64,000 nucleotides of DNA, taken from positions 124,001 to 188,000 of the forward strand of contig VRUJ01000001.1 in NCBI GenBank assembly GCA_019456165.1, read 5' to 3'. A program made the position numbers and the translations under genes. The stretch is from Chloroflexota bacterium. Lineage in GTDB: Bacteria; Chloroflexota; Anaerolineae; Anaerolineales; UBA11579. Under the pieces are notes generated by a model. That model was not told the origin of the DNA, searched no databases, and saw only the letters and a program-made list of their open reading frames with translations. Each line of letters starts with the position of its first letter. Positions within the stretch are counted from its first letter, which is position 1. Below are positions 10,142 to 19,256 of the stretch, one piece after another.

Positions 10142-10650
10142 ATCAACCCTCCATTGCTTATTGAGTCTTTTTCTCAGTACATTGCTTATCTTTAATCGTT
10201 AGTGGATAGCTTAAAGTCTTTGTTATTTAGTTTCTCATTGATTGATTCCTTATTATGCGCTAGACAATTCCTTCCAAAATAGACAAAGGATAAAAGTTAT
10301 GGACAAATATCTATACCTCATTATTAATCAAAGTGATTCTGGGTGTCCTGGATCTGTGTTGTTGCTTGAGTATTTCAGGAATCCCAAGCTAGGTTCAAAT
10401 TTCACTCTTACCGAAGATGGTAATATTTACGTGTAAATTGATACGTTATGTCTCCAATTATTCTATACTGGGGCATCAGATATACTATAGCATAGAATAT
10501 ATTCGGTTAGCTATTGTTTTTCGTTACAATTTTGTTAGGTAATTCTCACTATGCTTTCATATACTATATAAATATGTATGATAATAGGTCTATAATTTAT
10601 TATTACTAACTATTATTGATGGAAATATATATATGGGTGTGAGGAGGAAC
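10142..10650. other. A+T-rich intergenic region of the islet
   Basis: About 500 nt, visibly richer in A and T than the flanking glycolytic genes. It contains TATAAT at 10591-10596 upstream of the HTH gene and several short TATA-rich repeats around 10490-10580. A 64-codon open frame at 10242-10436 has no recognisable domain. I see nothing else supportable. Confidence 0.5.
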
Positions 10651-11004
10651 ATGAAATTTTCGTCTTGGCTTCTTAAACGCTATCTAGAATGGCAAAATGA
10701 ACTTGGTAAACGAAAGAGCGTTACCGATTTCGCGGCCTGGTTAGGGGCATCACAACCGGTAGTTAGCAAATACTTAAATGGAAAGGGGGAACCAGGGGAG
10801 GATAATGCTTATTTGTTTTACTTAAAATATGGGGAAGAAGTATACGAAATATTGGATATGGAACCGCCAGATTTTTTACTGAGATATGTGCAAGCCAGCT
10901 GGCATCTTCTCCCAGAAAGGGCAAAAGAAGAGATAAAGAAAATTGTGAAAAAGTCTCTGGATGAGAGAGGAAGAAATACTATGAGTGAAGAGGAAGGCAA
11001 ATAA
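10651..11004 (+). CDS. Small helix-turn-helix protein, Xre-like
   Basis: A 117-residue protein. Residues about 20-45 (KSVTDFAAWLGASQPVVSKY) fit a Cro/C1-type helix-turn-helix, followed by LNGKGEPG and a helical, Lys/Glu-rich C-terminus. The start at ATG 10651 is chosen over 10633 because GAGGAGG directly precedes it. Proteins of this build occur as single-copy repressors or in phage-derived and toxin-antitoxin modules; which applies here is not visible. It is the last gene of the islet and stops about 75 nt before the duplicated pgk fragment. No integrase or excisionase accompanies it. Confidence 0.7.
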   Translation: MKFSSWLLKRYLEWQNELGKRKSVTDFAAWLGASQPVVSKYLNGKGEPGEDNAYLFYLKYGEEVYEILDMEPPDFLLRYVQASWHLLPERAKEEIKKIVKKSLDERGRNTMSEEEGK

Positions 11005-11078
11005 ATCCTGCCGGTCTCCCTGGTTTCGCTGATCTCCACCAGCAGGGCTCTCACCAATCTCAAACAAGGAGCTTCGCT

Positions 11079-11214
11079 GGGGAAAATGCCACCCACCATC
11101 CGCCAGGCTGGCCTGGCTGAGAAAATCACGCACATCTCTACCGGCGGGGGTGCCGCGCTTGAGATGCTGGAGGGCAAGACCCTGCCAGGGCTGGCCGCGC
11201 TGCTGGATAAGTGA
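11079..11214 (+). pseudogene. Duplicated 3' fragment of pgk
   Basis: Positions 11098-11214 encode the last 38 residues and stop codon of phosphoglycerate kinase in frame, aligned without gaps to 9318-9434 of the complete pgk. I count 15 differences in 117 nt, 14 of them synonymous and one Gln to Lys. Similarity continues weakly upstream to about 11079 with a one-base shift, and about 75 nt downstream of the stop codon. The synonymous pattern shows that both copies evolved as functional coding sequence before one was truncated, so this is not simple decay of a local duplication. It has no start codon and cannot make an enzyme. Confidence 0.88.
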
Positions 11215-11413
11215 GCTTAGCTGCACGTCCCTGACCGTGAAGTCACGTATAACGGCGCGTTTAAATATTAGAAAAGTGTGGGCGAATAGGAACTGGAGTG
11301 GTGATTTAAGTGGGGTTTTCACACTTGGACAACGGGCTTTAGCCCATTGAAAACCATAGGATTCAGCACTCCCCATCCCCACGAATTCTTTACGATTCTG
11401 TAACGCCCCTGCA

Positions 11414-11442
11414 TTGTGAAAATCACAGCCAGCTACTATAAT
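11414..11442 (+). promoter_or_regulatory. Promoter of the Ser/Thr kinase gene
   Basis: TTGTGA (11414-11419), 17-nt spacer, TATAAT (11437-11442). The -35 box overlaps a short palindrome TGTGA-AAA-TCACA (11415-11427), a possible operator. A leader of about 20 nt with AAGGAGAA precedes the kinase ATG. Confidence 0.65.
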
Positions 11443-11470
11443 CCATTTATCCGCTCGTGAAGGAGAAGCA

Positions 11471-13372
11471 ATGCTATTCAAGGATGGCGAAAACGTTGGC
11501 CCATATCGTGTGATCGGGCAGCTCGGCCAGGGGGGTATGGCAACCGTATTTAAAGCCTATCACGCTGCCTTAGACCGCTATGTAGCATTAAAAGTCCTGC
11601 ACCCCGCATTTTTAGTTGATCCCAACTTCTTAGCGCGCTTTGAGCGAGAAGCCAAGGTTGTCGCCAAGCTGGACCACCCCAATATTATCCCCATTTATGA
11701 TTTTTCAGAACACGAAGGCCACCCTTATCTGGTTATGAAGTACGTTAAGGGCGAAACCTTGAAAGCTCGCCTAACAGCCAGCCCATTAACCCAAGAAGAT
11801 GGCCTGCCAATTATTGAGGCGGTGGGGGCTGCTTTAGCTTATGCACATAAACAGGGAATATTACACCGCGACATCAAACCCTCTAACGTGATGCTGTCCG
11901 ATGAAAACCAGATCTACCTGACTGATTTTGGTCTGGCGCGCATCGCCGCGGCAGGAGAATCAACCCTTTCTTCTGACATGATGTTGGGAACACCCCAATA
12001 CATTTCTCCTGAGCAAGCAATGGGGAAACGAGATTTAGACGAGGGTACCGATATCTACTCTTTTGGAGTGCTGGTCTATGAATTGGTTGTCGGGCAAGTT
12101 CCTTTCAGCGCAGATACGCCGTTTTCAGTAATTCACGACCACATTTACTCACCATTACCCATGCCGCGTTCGATAAACCCAATGGTTCCGGAGGGTGTAG
12201 AACGATTCTTATTAAAAGCTTTATCAAAAGAGCGCGAAGACCGTTTCGCGGATGTGAACGAAATGATAGAGGCCTTCAAGACCACCGCCGTTGGTGGTCA
12301 ACTACCTGAGGTTTGGTCCGACCCGGCAACTTCGGCTCCCACCGCAGTCGCTGACGCCAGCGCTCCGGCCGCAGATGCGCTCGATATTGCTGCCGCTGCT
12401 GACGCTCCAACCATCGCCCCAGAGGTTGGCCTGGAAGATTTATCGGAAGACAAACCGCGCCGCAGGCTGCGCTGGTGGTATGCGATACCCATAGTGCTCA
12501 CAATTTGTTTTTGCCTGATCATACTCAGCCAAGCAGACAAAGATAAGGAACTGCCAGGCGGCGCGGCTACAGACCAGCCGGAGGTTACTGAGCCGGTTCT
12601 CGACCAACCACCTCCAGATTCTCCACCTGAAGAGGTTGCCTCCGAACCCCCTCCCCCAGAACCACGTTCAAATGCCTTGTTCTGTGATATACCCGCAGGA
12701 GACTCTCCAGAAGGATTATCGATTGAAGAAGCCCAGGTTTTAGTCGATGAAGATCCAAGCGCTTTCGCCTACTTAGATCTGGCGGTAGCATTACTCGATG
12801 CTGGCCAGGATCCTGAAGCGAGAGCCGCTTTCGAAACCGCAGGCGAAATCGCTGGAGAAGACTGGGAATTCTTTGCAACTGCAGGAGCTGTGCTGAGCGC
12901 TCGTAACGAATGGTTACTTGCATTCGCAGCTTATATACAGGCTTTTGAATTTGGCGCGGGCAATGATTCGCCTGGTTTGATAAATCAATGGCTCCAGGCC
13001 GCGTACCATTCTGCTAGTGATCCAAGCGCCGGCCCCATTTTTTCAGAAATAGGCCTGCAATTAGATCGCCCAAATGAAAATGAAGCCCAATTTCCCATGT
13101 TGTTTGATGGTCTACGAGTTGCTTACGCCCGTTTCCTGTTCCACAATAACCAACCTAGAGAAGCAGAAAACATTATCCAACCTATGATGACACGTGAAAA
13201 TGGTCCTCCCAATCCTATTGCGGGACTAGTTCAGGCGGAGATTTTTTGGCATAGAGGTCAAATTGTTCAAGCTGCCGAACTGCTGGAGCGATTAGCAGAC
13301 CCCAATTCTCCAAATAGGGTTGATAATTGGATTTTCAATAGGGCTGAGGATTGCTTAGGAACTTTTGATTAA
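11471..13372 (+). CDS. PknB-like transmembrane Ser/Thr protein kinase with TPR-like extracytoplasmic domain
   Basis: A 633-residue protein. The kinase domain spans about 10-270: glycine-rich loop GQGGMATVFK, VALKV lysine, HRDIKPSN catalytic loop, DFGLAR and TPQYISPEQ, so all catalytic residues are present. An Ala/Pro/Asp-rich linker follows, then a single membrane segment near 331-352 preceded by a KPRRRLRWW stop-transfer, a Pro-rich stalk and a C-terminal half with TPR-like helical repeats (ALLDAGQDPEARAAFETAG). No PASTA repeats are seen. It lies between pgk and tpiA, overlapping the likely tpiA start by 8 nt. In other bacteria PknB-type kinases phosphorylate YvcK, and yvcK lies 4 kb upstream. 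Confidence 0.9.
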   Translation: MLFKDGENVGPYRVIGQLGQGGMATVFKAYHAALDRYVALKVLHPAFLVDPNFLARFEREAKVVAKLDHPNIIPIYDFSEHEGHPYLVMKYVKGETLKARLTASPLTQEDGLPIIEAVGAALAYAHKQGILHRDIKPSNVMLSDENQIYLTDFGLARIAAAGESTLSSDMMLGTPQYISPEQAMGKRDLDEGTDIYSFGVLVYELVVGQVPFSADTPFSVIHDHIYSPLPMPRSINPMVPEGVERFLLKALSKEREDRFADVNEMIEAFKTTAVGGQLPEVWSDPATSAPTAVADASAPAADALDIAAAADAPTIAPEVGLEDLSEDKPRRRLRWWYAIPIVLTICFCLIILSQADKDKELPGGAATDQPEVTEPVLDQPPPDSPPEEVASEPPPPEPRSNALFCDIPAGDSPEGLSIEEAQVLVDEDPSAFAYLDLAVALLDAGQDPEARAAFETAGEIAGEDWEFFATAGAVLSARNEWLLAFAAYIQAFEFGAGNDSPGLINQWLQAAYHSASDPSAGPIFSEIGLQLDRPNENEAQFPMLFDGLRVAYARFLFHNNQPREAENIIQPMMTRENGPPNPIAGLVQAEIFWHRGQIVQAAELLERLADPNSPNRVDNWIFNRAEDCLGTFD

Positions 13373-14141
13373 GCCGGTGACAAACTCGCGCACACCACTC
13401 ATTGCAGGTAATTGGAAACTGCACAAAACCGCGGTCGAAGCCAATCAACTGGTTTCCGAAATGCTGCCGGGCCTACAGGCTGTGACCGGGGTCGAAAAAT
13501 TGCTGTGCCCCCCATTCACTGCTTTGCAGGCGGTATCAGAATCATTAAAAGGTACAGAAATTGCCCTGGGTGCGCAAAACCTTCATTGGGAAACTTCCGG
13601 CGCTTTAACTGGCGAAATTTCAGCCGCCATGTTAGCCGAATTTTGCCAATATGTCATCATTGGTCATTCGGAGAGACGGGCTTATTTTGGAGAAACCGAC
13701 GAAACCGTCAACCACAAAGTACGCGCAGCGCTTTCTCACAACCTGCGGGCCGTGATGTGCGTTGGTGAGACTCTCAAAGAGAACGAAGACGGCCAAGCAG
13801 CAGAAGTGATTTCACGGCAGGTACGCGACGGCCTTACGGAGATAAATCTGGCAGGGAGCACCGATTTAGTAGTGGCATATGAACCGGTGTGGGCTATTGG
13901 AACCGGGCGGGCAGCCACAGCCGAAGGTGCGAATCTACTTATCCGCAATGTGATCCGGCCTACTTTAGCGGGTCTTTTCGGGGAAGAAATCGCTCAAGGT
14001 ATCCGTGTCCTATACGGCGGGTCGGTTAAACCGGGCAACGCGGCAGAATATTTCCAACAAAGCGAGATAGATGGCGCCCTTGTGGGCGGTGCCAGTCTTA
14101 AAGCTGATGATTTTGTAGGGATTACCCAAGCCGCTGCTTAG
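13365..14141 (+). CDS. tpiA: Triose-phosphate isomerase
   Basis: A TIM-barrel enzyme interconverting dihydroxyacetone phosphate and glyceraldehyde 3-phosphate. It has GNWKLHK (catalytic Lys), IIGHSERR (catalytic His), YEPVWAIGTG (catalytic Glu, then the mobile loop) and LYGGSVKPGN. Two starts are possible: TTG 13365, with AGGA 4 nt upstream and an 8-nt overlap with the kinase gene, or GTG 13377, which gives the more usual N-terminus; both give a full-length enzyme. Translational coupling to the kinase is likely. It converges with the MFS genes. Confidence 0.96.
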   Translation: MIKPVTNSRTPLIAGNWKLHKTAVEANQLVSEMLPGLQAVTGVEKLLCPPFTALQAVSESLKGTEIALGAQNLHWETSGALTGEISAAMLAEFCQYVIIGHSERRAYFGETDETVNHKVRAALSHNLRAVMCVGETLKENEDGQAAEVISRQVRDGLTEINLAGSTDLVVAYEPVWAIGTGRAATAEGANLLIRNVIRPTLAGLFGEEIAQGIRVLYGGSVKPGNAAEYFQQSEIDGALVGGASLKADDFVGITQAAA

Positions 14142-14190
14142 TCTACCAGCATTCTGTTACACCCCCTTATTTACCCTGAACTAACCATAA

Positions 14191-15450
14191 TTAATTATTA
14201 GCGGGGGCCGAGTTTTCATCCTGTCCAATCTCCGCAGCTATCTGGAAGCGCTCTCCGCTTTTTAGGTGCAGCCCCAAATAGCCAAAAATAGCCATCAAAG
14301 AGACGATACCGGAGGCATACCACACCCAATTTGGGTCAATGTAGTCTGTGATATATCCCGCTAACAAGGGGCCAATCGCATACGGAATCGTCCAACTAAA
14401 GCCATACATGGCCATATATCTGCCGCGCATATCCTCTGGAGCAAGACGGGCTACAATTGCCTGAGCAACCGGAGTGACGATCATCTCCCCAACCGTCAAA
14501 ATAATCATCGCCAGCAAGAACAGCGGAAAACCAGCGACAAACCCGTACATTGAAAATCCTACCAGGTAAAACCCTGTGCCAATTGCCATCATCACCATAG
14601 CTGGCCTTGCGGATATACGGCGAGTTATCCAAAATTGGAATAAAACCACCATGCCGGCATTAACGCTCAAGATATAACCAAACCTTATTGGTGATATCCC
14701 ATGCAAGTTTCGTAAAAATACTGGTAGGGTGCTGGTAATTTGCACATATACAATGATCATTAGCAGGGATACAAATATGAATACCATATACACACGGTCA
14801 CGTAAAACTTTGCTGTAGCCCGCGAAAGTTTGACCAAGACTTTGTTCAGCTTGGTCTTCGGTGGTTTCCGGTTTTGTTTCCGGTAAATACCCAAAGACTA
14901 TTACAGCTGTGATTATGCTAGAAAGCGCGTCAAAGATAAACAACATCATGAAATTGGTTGCCGCTAAAAAGCCTCCAATCGCCGGGCCAATCGTTAAAGC
15001 CATGTTCAGTACAACCCGCTGCATGCCATAACCTTCAGCATGTTTTTCTTCTGGCAGCAGGTCAGCAACCATGGCTTGCTGTGCAGGACCGCCGGTATTA
15101 CCTAATAAGCCGACAAACCCTGCCAGGATGTAGAAGGTATTTAAGTCATCCACCAAACCCATTGATAAGCTGCTTAACGCGCTGATCACCAACCCCACAA
15201 CGATCATCACTTTGCGCCCAAACTTATCCGCCATTGCACCCCCCAGCATACTGCCGAACACACTTGTGATGGCAAAGATTGCAAACAACCAACCCACCTC
15301 AGTAAGACCCACACCGAAATGATCTGTGATGTAGAGAGAGAAGAAGGGGAAGAGCAGCGCGCCACCAAGGTTATCAATAAATGTTCCGGCCATTAACACC
15401 CAGAATGTGCGTGGGAATTCTAGATATACATTTCTTACCTTGATTAACAT
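14191..15450 (-). CDS. MFS transporter, copy 2 of a tandem pair
   Basis: A 419-residue major facilitator with 12 predicted membrane helices. The loop 2-3 signature is GGAMADKFGRKVMIV, and a second half-motif DMRGRYMAMYG is typical of the drug:H+ antiporter-like MFS. Substrate is not deducible. It is a close paralogue of the protein encoded immediately upstream (15502-16767): both contain FWVLM, GGALLFPFF/GGALIFPFF, LLGNTGGPAQQAMVADLLP and APEDMRGRYMA. The C-terminal about 20 residues are hydrophilic. The spacing of about 50 nt suggests co-transcription with its paralogue. Confidence 0.9.
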   Translation of the reverse strand: MLIKVRNVYLEFPRTFWVLMAGTFIDNLGGALLFPFFSLYITDHFGVGLTEVGWLFAIFAITSVFGSMLGGAMADKFGRKVMIVVGLVISALSSLSMGLVDDLNTFYILAGFVGLLGNTGGPAQQAMVADLLPEEKHAEGYGMQRVVLNMALTIGPAIGGFLAATNFMMLFIFDALSSIITAVIVFGYLPETKPETTEDQAEQSLGQTFAGYSKVLRDRVYMVFIFVSLLMIIVYVQITSTLPVFLRNLHGISPIRFGYILSVNAGMVVLFQFWITRRISARPAMVMMAIGTGFYLVGFSMYGFVAGFPLFLLAMIILTVGEMIVTPVAQAIVARLAPEDMRGRYMAMYGFSWTIPYAIGPLLAGYITDYIDPNWVWYASGIVSLMAIFGYLGLHLKSGERFQIAAEIGQDENSAPANN

Positions 15451-15501
15451 TGCGTTATTTCTCGATCATCTCTGCAACTCATGGATAAAAATTACAATAG
15501 C

Positions 15502-16767
15502 CTAAGCGCTTGATTCGCTGGCTGCAGTGAATTGTTCATATTCCGCAAGGGATGGTTCGTTAAGCCGATCCCCGGCTCTTTTATGCAGCCAAATATAGCC
15601 CGCGACTACAAAAACCCCGATTATCCCGGACCAGTACCATACCCAATTGGGATTATAGTTATCCATTACTATGCCAGCCAACAGGGGGCCAATCGCGAAT
15701 GGAATCGCAAAACTAAAACCGTAAAAGGCCATATAGCGGCCGCGCATATCTTCCGGTGCAAAGCGCGCTACTAATGACTGGCCCACCGGCGAGATCAACA
15801 TCTCGCCAATAGTGATTATCACCATTGCGAGCATGAATAATGGATAGGTGAATACAAACCCGTACATGCTAAAGCCAACCAGATAAAATACTGCGCCCAA
15901 AGCCATCACCAATATTGGCGGGCGGCCAGAAATCCGGCGGGTGAACCAGAATTGGAACAAAACCACCATTCCAGCATTCATGCTTAAAATGAAACCATAC
16001 CCCTGTGCAGGGTAGCCGTGCACGTCACGTAGAAAAACCGATAGAGTGCTGTACATTTGGGAATAAACAATGCCCATGCCAATACCCATAAATATGAAAG
16101 CCATGAAAAATTTATCCCGCAAAATAACTTTATAACCAGCAAGGGTTTGCAGCACTGTCTGTTCACCTGCTGCCTCTGTCTTCTCTGGTTTAGTCTCAGG
16201 GAGGACGACGAAAACTATAATTGCCGCGATAACACTGGTAAACGCATCGATCACGAAAAGCAAAAGATACGATTTAGCCGCTAACAACCCCCCAATGGCC
16301 GGACCAATCGCAACCGCCAGATTGGCTACAACTCTCATCATGCCATAACCTTCGGTAAGTTTGTCTTTGGGGAGCAGGTCTGCAACCATTGCTTGTTGGG
16401 CTGGCCCGCCTGTGTTCCCGAGCAAACCTACCACAAAGCTCAATGTGTAGAACACTGCCAGCACATTGACCAGAGCCATCGAAATGCTGCTCACCGCGCT
16501 CATCACCAGCCCAAAGATCAGCATCCACTTGCGTCCAAATTTATCCGTCAGAGCGCCGCCAACGAAACCTCCTATCATGCCAGATGTTGAAAAGATAACG
16601 AAAAGCACTCCAACTTCAGTCATCTGTACAGAAAATTTCTGGGTCACATACAGGGCAAAGAAGGGAAATATCAAGGCACCCCCTACCCGATCAACAAAAA
16701 TTGCGCCCATCAAGACCCAAAATGTGTGTGGGTATTCGTTGAAAGTTCTTCTTGCACTTTTTAGCAA
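15502..16767 (-). CDS. MFS transporter, copy 1 of a tandem pair
   Basis: A 421-residue, 12-helix major facilitator. GGALTDKFGRKWMLI is the canonical loop 2-3 motif and ARFAPEDMRGRYMA the equivalent in the second half. The TTG at 16767 is chosen because GGAG lies 7 nt upstream and the N-terminus then matches that of the paralogue. It is the first gene of a two-gene unit; the upstream region holds two palindromes and promoter-like elements. Tandem paralogous exporters may form a heteromeric pair or have split specificity. Neither can be told from sequence. Confidence 0.9.
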   Translation of the reverse strand: MLKSARRTFNEYPHTFWVLMGAIFVDRVGGALIFPFFALYVTQKFSVQMTEVGVLFVIFSTSGMIGGFVGGALTDKFGRKWMLIFGLVMSAVSSISMALVNVLAVFYTLSFVVGLLGNTGGPAQQAMVADLLPKDKLTEGYGMMRVVANLAVAIGPAIGGLLAAKSYLLLFVIDAFTSVIAAIIVFVVLPETKPEKTEAAGEQTVLQTLAGYKVILRDKFFMAFIFMGIGMGIVYSQMYSTLSVFLRDVHGYPAQGYGFILSMNAGMVVLFQFWFTRRISGRPPILVMALGAVFYLVGFSMYGFVFTYPLFMLAMVIITIGEMLISPVGQSLVARFAPEDMRGRYMAFYGFSFAIPFAIGPLLAGIVMDNYNPNWVWYWSGIIGVFVVAGYIWLHKRAGDRLNEPSLAEYEQFTAASESSA

Positions 16768-16884
16768 TTCAATTCTCCAAAGATTTCTTTAAACACGAAT
16801 CGGTTTACATAACCAAAATCTAAATATTTTTGCAAAAAAAAGAGAGCATTGGTGTGGCAGGAATGGTTGATTAATCCCAATGTT

Positions 16885-16908
16885 TGACTGAGCCAGTCAG
16901 GGATTATA
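16885..16908 (-). promoter_or_regulatory. Palindrome next to a -10 box upstream of the MFS genes
   Basis: On the minus strand a TATAAT (16908-16903) is followed 3 nt later by the perfect palindrome TGACTG-GCT-CAGTCA (16899-16885), placed where a repressor would block initiation. The -35 element is poor. Confidence 0.45.
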
Positions 16909-17005
16909 CTCCAACACTTATCCCTTTTGACGAGTTTCAACTAGAATTACTCTGTCTGCAGCTATTCCGCAATTTGACAGGAATCGAAGGAAAGACTTAG
17001 ATATT

Positions 17006-17035
17006 ATTGTAGAACATTCGTTCTGGTATTATCAA
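17006..17035 (-). promoter_or_regulatory. Distal promoter with SOS-box-like palindrome upstream of the MFS genes
   Basis: Minus strand TTGATA (17035-17030), an 18-nt spacer and TACAAT (17011-17006). The spacer contains GAAC-N4-GTTC (17012-17023), within AGAAC-N4-GTTCT, which has the form of the Gram-positive LexA box. It would give a leader of about 230 nt before the first MFS gene. LexA binding in this organism is an inference. Confidence 0.4.
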
Positions 17036-17064
17036 GGGCTTTTCGAGAGATAGTTCCCGCCTTA

Positions 17065-17688
17065 TTAGGTTCCAAACTGGCGGTCGCCTGCATCTCCCAG
17101 CCCAGGGACAATATAGCCGATATCATTCAGCTTCTCGTCCACAGCGCCTAAATATATAGCCACATCTGGGTGCTTTTCCTGCATATGAGCAATCCCTTCT
17201 GGCGCCCCGATGATGCCGACATATTTTATCTTTTTTACCCCCCACTTTTTGACGATGTCGACTGTGGCGACGGCCGAACCACCAGTTGCCAGCATGGGGT
17301 CCAATACCATGCATACCGATACGGTAGGCTCGACGGGCAGCTTGTTATAATATTCCACAGGCTGTAAAGTTTCTTCATCGCGATACAGTCCAATATGCCA
17401 AACTTCTGCATTGGGCATTAACTCCCAAATACCTTCCACCATTCCCAGCGCGGCTCGCAAAATAGGTACCAAACCTATTTTTTCTTTCAATTCTGCACCT
17501 TGAGCCAGCCCCATTGGGCTTTCGACGCTGAGTGATTCGGTAAGTAAGTCTGCTGTGGCTTCGTAAACTAACAAAGTTGAAATCTCGCGCACAAGTTCAC
17601 GGAACTTTTTGGGGTTGGTGTCTTTATCCCGCATGCGGGTGAGTTTGTGGGCTACCAGGGGATGAGAAGATTCAAACACGTTAGACAT
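17065..17688 (-). CDS. upp: Uracil phosphoribosyltransferase
   Basis: A 207-residue type I phosphoribosyltransferase that makes UMP from uracil and PRPP in pyrimidine salvage. [12 protein letters not shown] is the PRPP-binding loop; [10 protein letters not shown] and the C-terminal [13 protein letters not shown] are diagnostic of UPRT. ATG 17688 (GGAG 7 nt upstream) is preferred to the in-frame TTG 17703. A TATAAT on the minus strand at 17723-17718 probably drives it. Another pyrimidine salvage gene, pdp, lies at 20.5 kb. Confidence 0.96.
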   Translation of the reverse strand: MSNVFESSHPLVAHKLTRMRDKDTNPKKFRELVREISTLLVYEATADLLTESLSVESPMGLAQGAELKEKIGLVPILRAALGMVEGIWELMPNAEVWHIGLYRDEETLQPVEYYNKLPVEPTVSVCMVLDPMLATGGSAVATVDIVKKWGVKKIKYVGIIGAPEGIAHMQEKHPDVAIYLGAVDEKLNDIGYIVPGLGDAGDRQFGT

Positions 17689-17839
17689 GACATTGCTCCG
17701 CAATTAATTTTGAATTGATTATACTCGCAAGTTGGAGCAATAATAAATAATGACCCATTAATAATCAGGTGGTTTTTTCCTCAAAAGGATTCACAGGAAT
17801 TAAACAAAGCCAAAAGGTATCAATCTAGACTCAATATTG

Positions 17840-17845
17840 TATAAT
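17840..17845 (+). promoter_or_regulatory. -10 box of ruvB, leaderless arrangement
   Basis: A perfect TATAAT ends 7 nt before the ruvB ATG, so transcription should start at or next to the start codon. No Shine-Dalgarno sequence and no good -35 box are visible. Confidence 0.55.
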
Positions 17846-17852
17846 CATCCAT

Positions 17853-18884
17853 ATGAGCGAATCAAAAGAACGCCTGGTAAACCCGGAACCGCGCCCTGAC
17901 GACCGTCTCGACCAAGCGCTGCGCCCCAAAACACTCGCGGAATTGATCGGCCAAGAGCGCATCAAGGAAAACATCGCTATCTTGATCGAGGCTGCCTTGC
18001 AGCGCGGAGAACCATTGGACCACGTCTTGTTTTACGGCCCCCCCGGGCTGGGCAAAACTACGCTGGCGCATGTGCTGGCCAATGAAATGGGTGTGAACAT
18101 CAAAATAACCTCTGGCCCAGCCATTGAACGGCAAGGAGACCTGGCTGCTATCCTCACCAACCTACGCGAAGGAGATGTGCTGTTCATCGACGAGGCACAC
18201 CGCCTGGGACGCAACATCGAAGAAGTCCTTTACCCGGCCATGGAAGATTTCGCCTTGGATATTGTGATCGGTAAGGGACCTTCGGCGCGTTCTATCCGCC
18301 TAAAACTGCCGCGTTTCACCGTAATTGGCGCGACCACGCGTCTAGCTCTGGTCACCGCCCCACTGCGCGCCCGTTTTGGAGCCACTTACCGCCTGGACTT
18401 TTACAGCCTGCCCGCCATGCAAGCTATAGTCAAAAGGGCGGCAGATCTCCTGATTGTACAGGCAGAACCTGACGGTATTGAAGAAATAGCTCAGAGAGCA
18501 CGCGGCACACCCCGGGTAGCTCTACGCTTGCTGCGCCGGGTGCGCGACTTTGCTCAGGTGCGCGCCGAAGGTGTGATCACACGTGAAGTAACCCATGCTG
18601 CCCTCGACCTGATGGAGGTTGACAACCTGGGTATGGATGATATGGACAGACGGGTTTTGCGCACGATCATAGAGAAATACAAATGCGGGCCGGTGGGGTT
18701 GAATACGATCGCGGCTTCAATTAGCGAAGAAGCTGACACGATCATGGATGTAGTTGAGCCTTATCTGCTACAATTAGGCTTTTTAGAGCGCACATCCCAA
18801 GGACGTGTGGCCACAAAGAGCGCATGTGAACATCTTGGTCTGCCGTACCCCAAAGAAAAAGAAGACCAGGCACGCTTATTATGA
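17853..18884 (+). CDS. ruvB: Holliday junction branch migration helicase RuvB
   Basis: A 343-residue AAA+ motor that drives branch migration with Ruv[14 protein letters not shown] opens the AAA+ domain, Walker A is [12 protein letters not shown], Walker [10 protein letters not shown], sensor 1 VIGATTR; a winged-helix domain with [14 protein letters not shown] closes it. Length is typical. ruvA and ruvC are not in the window. It is followed 9 nt later by the DUF2905 gene and then queA, a frequent bacterial arrangement. Confidence 0.97.
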   Translation: MSESKERLVNPEPRPDDRLDQALRPKTLAELIGQERIKENIAILIEAALQRGEPLDHVLFYGPPGLGKTTLAHVLANEMGVNIKITSGPAIERQGDLAAILTNLREGDVLFIDEAHRLGRNIEEVLYPAMEDFALDIVIGKGPSARSIRLKLPRFTVIGATTRLALVTAPLRARFGATYRLDFYSLPAMQAIVKRAADLLIVQAEPDGIEEIAQRARGTPRVALRLLRRVRDFAQVRAEGVITREVTHAALDLMEVDNLGMDDMDRRVLRTIIEKYKCGPVGLNTIAASISEEADTIMDVVEPYLLQLGFLERTSQGRVATKSACEHLGLPYPKEKEDQARLL

Positions 18885-18893
18885 GAGGTTGAA

Positions 18894-19115
18894 ATGCAAT
18901 TTGCTCGTTTGTTTATGATTTTCGGAGTAGTTATTTTCGTCATTGGAGGCGGGTTCTATCTAGCGGCGCGGTTAAATATTCCTTTAGGCCGACTTCCAGG
19001 TGACATTCGTATCCAGAGGGAAAACTTTACCTGCTTTTTCCCTCTGACAACCTCTATTATCCTATCTATATTATTGACGATTGCGTTCAAACTGCTCAAC
19101 CGTTTCCAAAATTGA
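18894..19115 (+). CDS. DUF2905 small membrane protein
   Basis: A 73-residue protein with two membrane helices (about 5-27 and 50-68) separated by the conserved LGRLPGDIRIQREN loop that defines DUF2905. Function is unknown. Members of this family are often found between ruvB and queA, as here. It starts 9 nt after ruvB and is preceded by GAGAGG, so it is likely co-translated with ruvB. Confidence 0.85.
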   Translation: MQFARLFMIFGVVIFVIGGGFYLAARLNIPLGRLPGDIRIQRENFTCFFPLTTSIILSILLTIAFKLLNRFQN

Positions 19116-19256
19116 TCGCAAGTTCAAAGGAAGCAGGAATCGGGTGATTGGGCAATTCGATTCGACTTCAATCAGAAATAATTAATCAGGTAAAGCTACT
19201 GCAATTTTATTGTAAACCCAAATTACCTGATCAACTGCTAACTAATCCCCAGCTTA

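Noticed and set aside
10242..10436. 64-codon open frame in the A+T-rich islet.
   Set aside because: No ribosome binding site, no recognisable domain and random-looking composition.
10876..11481. 201-codon minus-strand frame overlapping the HTH gene and the pgk fragment.
   Set aside because: It is the antisense of the HTH gene end and the pgk remnant; its residues mirror those sequences and no domain is seen.
16974..17007. TTGACA with TATTAT downstream on the plus strand.
   Set aside because: The spacer is 22 nt, too long for a sigma-70-type promoter, and no plus-strand gene follows.
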